DNA of 64,000 bases. Origin: CALCKU01 sp964607445 (GTDB lineage Bacteria > Pseudomonadota > Alphaproteobacteria > Caulobacterales > Maricaulaceae). Positions within the stretch are counted from its first letter, which is position 1. Each line of letters begins with the position of its first letter. The notes beneath the pieces were generated by a model. That model saw only the letters and a program-made list of their open reading frames with translations, ran no database searches and was not told the DNA's origin. Below are positions 8,466-16,151 of this stretch, one piece after another. Made by a program: the position numbers and the translations under genes. The stretch covers positions 118,341-182,340 of the forward strand of contig CAZSKN010000003.1 in assembly GCA_964607445.1 (NCBI GenBank), read 5' to 3'.

Positions 8466-9857
8466 TTAAATCGGTTTGATCATACGTTCGGGGCGAACAA
8501 TTTTATCAAATTCTTTCTCGGTTACAAAGCCAAGCTTGACGGCTTCTTCACGCAAGGTTGTTCCATTTTTATGCGCTGTCTTGGCGACTTTAGTGGCATT
8601 GTCATATCCAATCGTCGGTGCCAAGGCCGTTACCAACATAAGCGAGCGTGAGAGCAGGTCTGCGATGCGGTCTTCATTGGCGGTGATACCGACGACGCAT
8701 TTATCGGTGAAAGCGCGTGCGCTGTCTGAGAGAATTTGAATGGATTGCAACATATTATAGGCCATGACCGGCTTATATACATTCAGTTCGAAATGTCCTT
8801 GCGATCCCGCCATAGTGATTGTCGTATGATTTCCCATGATTTGCGTGCAAACCATGGTTAGGGCTTCGCATTGGGTCGGATTGACCTTGCCGGGCATAAT
8901 GGATGAACCTGGCTCATTTTCAGGCAAGGAAATTTCGCCTAGTCCTGACCGGGGACCAGAGCCTAGAAAGCGAATGTCATTGGCAATTTTAAACAAGCTG
9001 ACCGCAACTGTGTTGATGGCGCCATGTGCGGATACATAAGCGTCATGTGCGGCGAGGGCTTCAAATTTATTCGCGGCGGATCGAAAGGGTAATTTAGTAT
9101 ATTTGGTGACTTCGGCGGCAAAAGCGCCGGCAAATCCGGGCTTGGCATTCAGGCCGGTACCTACGGCTGTGCCGCCTTGGGCCAAAGCGTAAAGTTCTTT
9201 TTGACCCGCTTTTACTCGCAATATACCTTTCTTGACTTGTGTTGCATAACCGGAAAATTCTTGGCCTAAGGTGACGGGTGTTGCGTCTTGGGTATGCGTG
9301 CGTCCGATTTTGATAATGGATTTAAAAGCTTTGGCTTTGTGGTCAAGGGCCGCGTGTAAATGTTCAAGCGCGGGTAATAACCTATGATAAATGTCTTCAG
9401 CCGCGGCAATGTGCATGGCGGTAGGGAATGTGTCATTAGAGCTTTGCGAGCGGTTTACATGATCATTGGGGTGAACGGGGTCTTTAGATCCGATAACACC
9501 GCCTAAAATCTCAATGGCGCGATTGGAAATGACTTCATTTGCATTCATATTGGATTGCGTGCCTGACCCGGTTTGCCACACGGAGAGTGGGAAATTATCA
9601 TCGAGCTTGCCTTCGGCAACGTCTTTGGCGGCGCGGGCAATGGCATTGGCGCGGCGCGCATCAAGATTTTTAAGCTGTTTATTGGCGAGGGCAGCCGAAC
9701 GTTTGACTATACCTAAGGCCCGGATCATGGAGGGCGGCATAGTTTCGATTCCAATCGGAAAATTAATCAAGCTACGGGCCGTTTGTGCGCCGTAATATTT
9801 GTCAGATGGTACTTTAAGGGGGCCGAAGCTATCGGTTTCGGTACGCGTGTCGGTCAT
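8466..9857 (-). CDS. fumC: Class II fumarate hydratase
   Basis: A 463-residue TCA-cycle enzyme that hydrates fumarate to L-malate in the cytoplasm; homotetrameric and iron-independent. The class signature GSSIMPGKVNPTQCE is present with the catalytic serine loop, together with TGSGTQSNMNANEVI, NRSQSSNDTFPT and KIGRTHTQDATP. Length is standard for FumC. It sits between sspB upstream (45 bases) and DUF4169 downstream (14 bases) on the same strand, so cotranscription is likely. Confidence 0.97.
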   Translation of the reverse strand: MTDTRTETDSFGPLKVPSDKYYGAQTARSLINFPIGIETMPPSMIRALGIVKRSAALANKQLKNLDARRANAIARAAKDVAEGKLDDNFPLSVWQTGSGTQSNMNANEVISNRAIEILGGVIGSKDPVHPNDHVNRSQSSNDTFPTAMHIAAAEDIYHRLLPALEHLHAALDHKAKAFKSIIKIGRTHTQDATPVTLGQEFSGYATQVKKGILRVKAGQKELYALAQGGTAVGTGLNAKPGFAGAFAAEVTKYTKLPFRSAANKFEALAAHDAYVSAHGAINTVAVSLFKIANDIRFLGSGPRSGLGEISLPENEPGSSIMPGKVNPTQCEALTMVCTQIMGNHTTITMAGSQGHFELNVYKPVMAYNMLQSIQILSDSARAFTDKCVVGITANEDRIADLLSRSLMLVTALAPTIGYDNATKVAKTAHKNGTTLREEAVKLGFVTEKEFDKIVRPERMIKPI

Positions 9858-9902
9858 AATGATCTCTGTAAAATAGCCTATTATGAGGGCGGTAAGGTAG
9901 GT

Positions 9903-10523
9903 TTATTTTTTGCGAAAAGCGTCAAGGCTTACGACTTTATCTGCGTTCGGCGTGTCTGATGCCTGACTTTGTGAAGGTTTGTCATCCCCAGAGAGATTGT
10001 TTTTCTTTGTCGCGGCTTTACCCGTATTCGCAGATTTCTTTTTTGTCTTAGGTCGGGCTTTCGGTCCGCCTTGTTTCTGTGCGGAATTTTCGGCTGACGA
10101 TTTTGATGCGCTATTGGGTTGCGGCGCCAAAGTCGCCAAGGTTGGCGCGGCCGGTTCCATTTCTTTGGGGGGGTCAAATTGCAAGACAAAGCCCACACTT
10201 GGGTCATGAAACCGTGTGACGGCCGTATACGGCACTTTCAGATATTTGGGCACACCGCCAAATTTCAAGGTCACTTCAAAGCTGTCCGTATTGGCGATGA
10301 GATCCCAAAACTGATGTTCTAGTACTATCGTAATTTCTTCCGGGTATTTTTTAGCCAGATTTTCGTCAATCTCTACATCCGGATAGCGCGTCAAAAACGT
10401 AATATAGAAATGATGGGCACCGGGTAATCCGTCTTCACGGATCACACGTCGAATCGCATCGCGAACCACGCCACGCAGAGCGAGCTGCGTCATATGTTCA
10501 AAATTCATCAAGTCTTGGCTCAT
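9903..10523 (-). CDS. sspB: ClpXP adaptor SspB, alphaproteobacterial type
   Basis: A 206-residue adaptor. The first ~125 residues form the SspB fold (HFYITFLTRYPDVEID, then ITIVLEHQFWDL and LKVPYTAVTRFHDPSVGF), which grips ssrA-tagged peptides. A long Lys/Ala/Pro-rich linker follows, and the tail DKVVSLDAFRKK should dock on the ClpX N-domain. It delivers tmRNA-tagged stalled proteins to ClpXP. The matching tmRNA gene lies only about 1.6 kb away, across the P450 gene. It is the first gene of the fumC set. Confidence 0.92.
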   Translation of the reverse strand: MSQDLMNFEHMTQLALRGVVRDAIRRVIREDGLPGAHHFYITFLTRYPDVEIDENLAKKYPEEITIVLEHQFWDLIANTDSFEVTLKFGGVPKYLKVPYTAVTRFHDPSVGFVLQFDPPKEMEPAAPTLATLAPQPNSASKSSAENSAQKQGGPKARPKTKKKSANTGKAATKKNNLSGDDKPSQSQASDTPNADKVVSLDAFRKK

Positions 10524-10655
10524 GGCCCTACCCTAAATCACTAGAGAGGTGCGTCAACAGATGTTTAGCTGTTTTACCCTCAATACCTTGCCTTTAATGT
10601 GTCTTTTCGACGATTTATATATCTTATCTGATGAATCCGGCTTAGTATATATGTC

Positions 10656-12026
10656 ATGCGTAAGGTTTTAGAGAAATCCTCATCAGAGCCATTTTACCCC
10701 CCGCATGCCCAGCCGTTAAAAGGGACTGAGAATTTTCTATATGCGAGCTGGAAATTTATGCGTAACCCGATAGAGGGGTTTGGGCCTTTATCTTACAGAC
10801 AACCGATCACATCCTTGAAAATAATGGGTGTTCAAATGCATGTTATTACGGGCCCGGAGGGCATGAATGCCGTTTTAAACCGACATGCAAATAAATTTAC
10901 AAAAACCGCGATAGATGCCCGAATTTTAGGGCCGGCCACGAAAGAGGGATTGCTGTCAGTACATGGAGAACAATGGCGACGACAGAGGCGGGCGGTAGCG
11001 CCTATGTTCCGACATCGGCATATGTCAGATCTTGCGCCGTTGATCACGGATGTGCTGAGGGCGTTCAAGGCTAAACTAGACGTTTCTCCTCATACAGAGC
11101 TTAATCTGGCAATGGCAGATCTGACATTTGATGTTCTGGCCAAATGTCTTTTAGGAGACCCGAAAGGCCTGGACCGTGAAACTTTGAAACGGGCAACCCG
11201 ACGCGTGGTCACATCGGCTGGGACGTTGCGTCCTGATGATATGATTCCTTTGCCTCGCGGTGTGCCACGCCCGATAGGGCCACGCGGGCAATGGGCTCTG
11301 CGTCATTTAAAGCGTGCGGCAGAAAAATTACTGGCCTCGCGGTCGGCGACCTCAGGGGATGACCTTGTGGGTTTGTTGACAACAGCGCAGGACCCTAAAA
11401 CAGGACGTCCCCTGAGCAAGGCCGAGCGGCGAGATAATCTCATTGGCTTTTTTATTGCGGGACATGAAACAACCGCCTTAACACTCACGTGGGCCCTATA
11501 TCTTATAGCGTCACACCCTCCGAGCGCCAAAACTTTACGCGCGGAAGTTCTGTCGATATGTGGATCGGCGGAGATATCTTACGCCCATATTGAAAAACTG
11601 GTTTTTACACGGGCTGTGATCGATGAAACTATGCGTTTGTTTCCGCCAGCGCCGATATTTAATCGTGAATGCCAAGACCGATGTGAAATATTAGGCCGTC
11701 AGATTAATACAGGGGATGTTTTGCTGCTCTGTCCTTATGTTATGCATCGCCGCGAAGCTTTGTGGGATAACCCTCTGGCATTTGACCCGGAAAGATTTAT
11801 CCGAAATCCTGATTTACGCGCAAAATCAGCGCCATTTATGCCTTTTGGTGCCGGGCCGCGTATTTGTGTCGGGGCGAGTTTCGCGCTTATGGAAGCGGTA
11901 ATGGTTCTGGCAACTTTGGTGCGTGATTATAATGTAAGGATCCCGGAAAATTGTTATCCGCGTCCGCTTATGACTGTGACCTTACGACCCGAGGGCGGTA
12001 TTCCTGCGCAATTTATACGCGTATAG
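10656..12026 (+). CDS. Cytochrome P450
   Basis: A 456-residue soluble P450 monooxygenase. The oxygen-activation I-helix motif AGHETTALTLTW, the ExxR motif ETMR, a PERF-like DPERF and the haem-binding loop PFGAGPRICVGAS with its axial cysteine are all intact. The N-terminus has no membrane anchor. No ferredoxin or ferredoxin reductase gene adjoins it, so electron partners must be elsewhere. The substrate cannot be inferred. The promoter region is shared divergently with sspB. The start at 10656 lacks an obvious ribosome site, but it fits the length of homologues. Confidence 0.93.
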   Translation: MRKVLEKSSSEPFYPPHAQPLKGTENFLYASWKFMRNPIEGFGPLSYRQPITSLKIMGVQMHVITGPEGMNAVLNRHANKFTKTAIDARILGPATKEGLLSVHGEQWRRQRRAVAPMFRHRHMSDLAPLITDVLRAFKAKLDVSPHTELNLAMADLTFDVLAKCLLGDPKGLDRETLKRATRRVVTSAGTLRPDDMIPLPRGVPRPIGPRGQWALRHLKRAAEKLLASRSATSGDDLVGLLTTAQDPKTGRPLSKAERRDNLIGFFIAGHETTALTLTWALYLIASHPPSAKTLRAEVLSICGSAEISYAHIEKLVFTRAVIDETMRLFPPAPIFNRECQDRCEILGRQINTGDVLLLCPYVMHRREALWDNPLAFDPERFIRNPDLRAKSAPFMPFGAGPRICVGASFALMEAVMVLATLVRDYNVRIPENCYPRPLMTVTLRPEGGIPAQFIRV

Positions 12027-12084
12027 GCGCCGTCTGAGACCGGATAATGGAAAGAGGGTCACAATATCAGGGATGTTAGGGACG

Positions 12085-12115
12085 AAGAAAGGGCCCCAGC
12101 CTGGTCGGGCCGGGG
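12085..12115 (-). terminator. Terminator of the tmRNA gene
   Basis: On the minus strand, CCCCGGCC pairs with GGCTGGGG (8 bp including one G-U) around a 6-base loop, followed by CCCTTTCTT. It lies just downstream of the tmRNA coding piece and 60 bases from the end of the P450 gene. Confidence 0.65.
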
Positions 12116-12500
12116 ACTTGTATTGTGACGGTAGGGTTCCGGTTCTAAAACCAATGGTACAGGGTTTCTGTTGCCAGCTCCCCTGCGAAGCCCGCCTAGC
12201 CGTATGAAGGACTAGGAGTTAAAGTGCGAATTTGTCGCGCTGCTTACGCGGCGAGAGCAAACTCTTCATTAGAATTGTCATTTGCAATTACTAAAACGGG
12301 CATTTAACGGTACCCATACGAACGAAAGCTAGCATTTTTACACGTCTGTCGATTCTATTTCGGCCCCTTCAAAAATCGAGACTTTCGACGCTTCAAGGCC
12401 TGTATCTCAACTTTTGGTGGAGCCGCCGGGTACCGCCCCCGGGTCCAGCCCGCTTATTATATGTGCGTTTATCGTTATAGCTGGCAAGCCAGCCCCTTCA
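12116..12500 (-). ncRNA. ssrA: Two-piece (permuted) transfer-messenger RNA
   Basis: On the minus strand the acceptor piece comes first. It ends in GGCGGCTCCACCA (CCA at 12417-12415), preceded by a T-arm with loop GGCGGTA. An intervening segment is followed by the coding piece, which starts at 12367 with GGGGCCGAAATAGAATCGAC, the counterpart of the normal tmRNA 5' end. This acceptor-before-coding order is the alphaproteobacterial circular permutation. The tag frame at 12285-12244 begins with resume codon GCA and encodes ANDNSNEEFALAA, then TAA; the charged alanine precedes it. The RNA rescues stalled ribosomes and marks the product for ClpXP. The outer boundaries are approximate. Confidence 0.93.
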
Positions 12501-12744
12501 ACATAGGTAATTACGATGGAAAAGGAAAGGAAATGTGGAAAATAAGCTAAAATTTATATTATTCATCTAATATTCAGCTTTGTTTGCTTCTATTCGCTGG
12601 AAGAAAAATTCACGATTTAGTGTTAATTTTCTTAGAGATTTTAGAGATTAATGTCTTTTGTTGTTTACTTTTATATGGAGTGTAGCGTAAAAGGCGGCTA
12701 ATTGACTGGAGCGTGGGCTCCAAGCAACGATACTGGAGAGTAAA
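12501..12744. other. AT-rich divergent control region between ssrA and the OmpA gene
   Basis: This non-coding stretch must hold the promoters of the tmRNA (minus) and the OmpA-family gene (plus). It contains a tandem 9-base repeat, TTAGAGATT twice at 12632-12649, about 100 bases before the ATG. The purine-rich site GGAGAG (about 12733-12738) precedes the OmpA start. I could not assign -35/-10 boxes with confidence. Confidence 0.4.
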
Positions 12745-13632
12745 ATGAATACCAAGAAACTGTTTTTGGCGGCCGCCAGCTTGGCGTTAACGGCTAGCCC
12801 TGCATTAGCGCAAACCGGGGATATCTGTTCGCAAGAATATATTTCACAAATCGTATATTTCGATTTTAACGCGCCTCAAACTGCGGAAACTCAAGCTCAA
12901 ATCCAAAATATTCAAAACATCGCGTCGTCATGCGATCTTGTAGAAATTGAAGTGAGTGGACACACAGATACATCGGGTTCCGCGTCATACAACCAACAGC
13001 TTTCTCAGCAACGCGCGGAAACCGTGCGTGATGAGCTTAGCAGGCTTGGTGTAGATCCCAGTAAAATAACTGCAGTAGGTAGAGGCGAAACCCAACTTTT
13101 TGTACCGACAGAAGATGGTGTTCAGGAAACTCTTAATCGTCGTGTGGAAATCAAATTAAAAATTCGTCCGAGTGTGACAAGTTACGTGGATACGACACAG
13201 GCGACAACAAGTTACACAACGCAGACAACGACTGTTCAATCTGCACCGACGGTCACATATTCACAGCCGGCAACGACTACAACATTGCCGACAACCACCT
13301 ATACAACGGCACCCGTATCATCGACACCTGTGGCGTCTCCGCCAGCGACATCTGTACCCACACCGCCATCNNNNNNNNNNNNNNNNNNNNNNNNNNNNNN
13401 NNNNNNNNNNNNNNNNNNNNNNNNNNNNNNNNNNNNNNNNNNNNNNNNNNNNNNNNNNNNNNNNNNNNNNGTACCCACGCCGCCACCTGTAGCAGCGCCT
13501 GTTGGCGGTGGTATCGGAGCCGGTCTTGGAGTCGGCGCACTGCCAGTCGTTGGAGCGGCTATTGGCGCGGCAGCCTTGATTGCGATCGTTGCATCTGATG
13601 ATGATGATGATGATGCGCCAACAAGCCCGTAA
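12745..13632 (+). CDS. OmpA-family peptidoglycan-binding protein with Thr/Pro linker and poly-Asp tail
   Basis: The signal peptide (residues 1-22, ending ASPALA-QT) leads directly into an OmpA C-terminal-type domain (about 33-140) with FDFNAPQTAETQ, SGHTDTSGSASYNQQLSQQRA and LNRRVEIKL, including the Asp and Arg that bind diaminopimelate. The usual order (barrel first, OmpA domain last) is absent. A Thr/Pro linker with VPTPP repeats follows, then a Gly/Ala-rich hydrophobic segment (about 253-284) and six aspartates (ASDDDDDDAP) at the C-terminus. A 100-N gap lies inside the repeat, so the true length is unknown. A good terminator follows. The role is probably envelope anchoring to peptidoglycan. 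Confidence 0.8.
   Translation: MNTKKLFLAAASLALTASPALAQTGDICSQEYISQIVYFDFNAPQTAETQAQIQNIQNIASSCDLVEIEVSGHTDTSGSASYNQQLSQQRAETVRDELSRLGVDPSKITAVGRGETQLFVPTEDGVQETLNRRVEIKLKIRPSVTSYVDTTQATTSYTTQTTTVQSAPTVTYSQPATTTTLPTTTYTTAPVSSTPVASPPATSVPTPPXXXXXXXXXXXXXXXXXXXXXXXXXXXXXXXXXXVPTPPPVAAPVGGGIGAGLGVGALPVVGAAIGAAALIAIVASDDDDDDAPTSP
13371..13470. other. Assembly gap (100 N) in VPTPP repeat
   Basis: Exactly 100 undetermined bases. The left flank ends within an 18-base unit (TCT GTA CCC ACA CCG CCA, then TC) and the right flank starts GTACCCACGCCGCCA, the next unit missing only its first bases. The minimal missing sequence is one T plus any number of 18-base units. The reading frame is kept on both sides. 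Confidence 0.95.
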
Positions 13633-13659
13633 TTAAAACTTAATTACTTCAGTATTTAA

Positions 13660-13688
13660 AACCACGTCTTCAAAGACGTGGTTTTTTT
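13660..13688 (+). terminator. Terminator after the OmpA-family gene
   Basis: A 10-bp perfect stem, AACCACGTCT / AGACGTGGTT, with loop TCAA runs into a T-tract of seven (13682-13688). It lies 28 bases after the stop codon. Confidence 0.9.
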
Positions 13689-13858
13689 ATGTCTTGTGAT
13701 AGGATAAGTTATTTTTGACTGTTGAGTCCATGGGGTCAGCCTAGCGGCTATACCTCTCGTCTTTGAGGTCAATTTAACGGTAAGATCAACGGGCTTAACG
13801 GGCCTTTATATATTTAGGACGGTGTACCATTATTGAAATTAATGCGATTAGTCAGTGG

Positions 13859-14938
13859 TTGGATACGCTTATAAGCTTTGATACCCAGAATGGGACGGGT
13901 GATGAACTTGCCTGTCTGGCCTTCTTACATAGGACGTTAGAGAGCTTCCGCCCCGATAGATGTATATTTGAAACGGTTAAACGATCCCGGAATAAATCTG
14001 ATAGCGGTTTTGTTCTGGCCATATGGGGGCAGCCCAAAGTCGTATTAAATGTCCATATGGATACTGTACCTGTTGCAGCGGGGTGGAAGACGGACCCCCA
14101 TAAAATGGTGCAAACCGATGACCGTATTTTTGGCCTCGGGAGTAGCGATATCAAAGGCGCGGGCGCGTGTATTCTAGCAGCTATGCAGGTGACGCCGCCT
14201 AAAGATGTTGCCATTTTATTTTCCGGCGATGAAGAACATGGCAGTGAAGTTATGCCAGAGGTGATTAAACGCGGACATTTGGCGGAAATACGGCGGGCTA
14301 TCGTGTGTGAGCCTACATGTTGTAAACCTGGTCGGCGTCACCGAGGCATGTTAGCTTTTTCCGTAAAATTCACAGGTAAAGGCGGCCATTCTTCTTTGGC
14401 GGATCACACAGAACGTCCGTTTTTGGATATTGCGCGGTTTGCCGCTCAAATTGGCGAATATGGCGATAGGTATAAAGATTTCGGCACAGCGCCCTATAAG
14501 GGGCTGTGTACAAATATAGGGATTATCGAAGGCGATGGCGCGTATAATGTTATTCCTACATTGGCCAAGATGAAGTTTTCAATGCGCCCGCCACCCAGCG
14601 ATAATGTTGGGCAACGCGAAGCCGATATACGAGACATATATAGCCAACTCGGATTTCAGAAGACCACCCCGTCAGGCCTAGACAGGCTTGTGGCGCTTGA
14701 GCCGTTTGAATGTCTGGATTTTACGGCTATGCAACCCTTTTTTCCAGCTATGAAGGCGGTTGATTTACCGTATTGGACCGAAGCGGCTCTGTTGAGCGCG
14801 GCAGGTTTAAATGCGGTTGTTTACGGTCCAGGAGATGTTGAACAGGCCCATAAACCCAATGAATTTGTTTTGACGGCGCAATTGGTTGAAGCGGCCGCCA
14901 TTTATCAACGCGCCCTATCCGGCGGGATTGATTTGTGA
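13859..14938 (+). CDS. M20 family deacetylase, acetylcitrulline/acetylornithine deacetylase-like
   Basis: A zinc-dependent amidohydrolase of about 359-369 residues. Metal and catalytic motifs are NVHMDTVP, GSSDIKGAG, SGDEEHGS, CEPT and the C-terminal VYGPGDVEQAHKPNEF. The last block and YWTEAALLSAAG resemble, from memory, the Xanthomonas N-acetylcitrulline deacetylase (ArgE') more than E. coli ArgE. The TTG at 13859 is the first conventional start, but the first family helix (ISQWL) lies upstream in frame. AGGACGG at 13817-13823 is well placed for an ATT start at 13829. The stop overlaps the GTG of the next gene by 4 bases, so the two are coupled, fitting a joint role in arginine synthesis. 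Confidence 0.85.
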   Translation: MDTLISFDTQNGTGDELACLAFLHRTLESFRPDRCIFETVKRSRNKSDSGFVLAIWGQPKVVLNVHMDTVPVAAGWKTDPHKMVQTDDRIFGLGSSDIKGAGACILAAMQVTPPKDVAILFSGDEEHGSEVMPEVIKRGHLAEIRRAIVCEPTCCKPGRRHRGMLAFSVKFTGKGGHSSLADHTERPFLDIARFAAQIGEYGDRYKDFGTAPYKGLCTNIGIIEGDGAYNVIPTLAKMKFSMRPPPSDNVGQREADIRDIYSQLGFQKTTPSGLDRLVALEPFECLDFTAMQPFFPAMKAVDLPYWTEAALLSAAGLNAVVYGPGDVEQAHKPNEFVLTAQLVEAAAIYQRALSGGIDL

Positions 14939-16104
14939 GTAAATCCGTCATTCGTGAGACCGTCTTACGCAGCCTATCCGCTGTTGGGGCTACGCAGGAA
15001 GCCAAATTCTATGCCGACCTGTTTGCCCAACAAGACCCCGAACGCTTTGCGCTTATTGTTCTTGATCCGCGATGCCTTAAAAACCCGCTGCTGGAAGCCT
15101 TGGTCAGTAATTTACTGATATTATCTGAATTAAGATTATATCCGATTTTACTTCTTGGCGCACTAGACGATGATAAAACCGCGCTAACATTTCAATCGCA
15201 AAGACTGGCAAAAGCTTTAGAAACGGCCTCTATTCGTACCGCGAAATTGAATACCGCGAGTTATGGTTTAATACCTGAGGTACGCCGAAAAACCCGCGAT
15301 AATATTATACCTATACTTGAGATGACAGATCGTCATGGAGGTATGACATTGCCGAGTTTGATTACCGATATTCAACCCAATAAGGTTATCTTCCTACAAC
15401 CTTCTGGGGGTTTGAATATTGATGGGCGTCGTGTGGGCGTTATCAATATCGAAAATATCAGTGAGAGTATTGACGTGGAAAGCCTCAGCGCGGGGCAACA
15501 CCGCTTTGTGAATTTAGCTGTTGAATTAGCCCGGGACGGGCAGGCAGACGTCCGCCAAAATGAGGCCAGAGGCATACGGGTGTATGTGATAGCCTCGCCG
15601 CTCAATTTGCTGAGTGAATTATTTACGACAAAAGGTTCGGGGACAATGTTGCGCCATGCCGCGCATATTATCGAGAGCCATGATGTGTCATTGCTAGATA
15701 AGGTGAGACTGCACAACTCAATAGATATTGCCTTTGGTAAAACCTTGCGGTCTGACTTTTTTACAAATATGCCGCATCGGGCTTTCATAGAAAGTCAATA
15801 CAGGGGCGGGGCTATTTTTACCCAGCTATCAGGCCTGTCGTACTTGTCTAAATTTTGGGTTATACAAGAAGCGCAAGGTGAAGGGATTGCGCGTGATATA
15901 TGGGAGCATATGCGCGTGCATATACCGTCTTTTTTCTGGCGTTCACGTGTAGAAAACCCGTTTAATGATTGGTATATGCGTGAATGTGACGGCATGCAGA
16001 TCAGCGGGGATTGGCGTGTGTTTTGGAAAGGCGTGCCCGCCCATCATGTGCCAGATGCGATTTTGGCAGCGTCAGACGCGGCTGATGACTTTACAGGGAG
16101 TTAG
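14935..16104 (+). CDS. N-acetylglutamate synthase/kinase-like protein with degenerate kinase domain
   Basis: 389 residues. The C-terminal ~140 residues are the NAT (DUF619) domain of vertebrate-like and Maricaulis/Xanthomonas N-acetylglutamate synthases (YLSKFWVIQEAQGEGIARDI, WRSRVENPFNDWYMRECDG). The first ~240 residues align by pattern with the amino-acid-kinase domain (REVLRSL-type N-terminus, SGTML end). However, the phosphate-binding K-x-G-G reads FALIVLDPRC and the second Gly-rich loop reads LLLGALDDD, so kinase activity is probably lost. It would make N-acetylglutamate from acetyl-CoA and glutamate. The GTG start overlaps the preceding deacetylase stop (GTGA). A separate acetylglutamate kinase would be needed elsewhere. 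Confidence 0.85.
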   Translation: MSKSVIRETVLRSLSAVGATQEAKFYADLFAQQDPERFALIVLDPRCLKNPLLEALVSNLLILSELRLYPILLLGALDDDKTALTFQSQRLAKALETASIRTAKLNTASYGLIPEVRRKTRDNIIPILEMTDRHGGMTLPSLITDIQPNKVIFLQPSGGLNIDGRRVGVINIENISESIDVESLSAGQHRFVNLAVELARDGQADVRQNEARGIRVYVIASPLNLLSELFTTKGSGTMLRHAAHIIESHDVSLLDKVRLHNSIDIAFGKTLRSDFFTNMPHRAFIESQYRGGAIFTQLSGLSYLSKFWVIQEAQGEGIARDIWEHMRVHIPSFFWRSRVENPFNDWYMRECDGMQISGDWRVFWKGVPAHHVPDAILAASDAADDFTGS

Positions 16105-16151
16105 TTTTGCGGGCATAGACTTATAGAACCTTCCTGACGACGGATAAGTCC

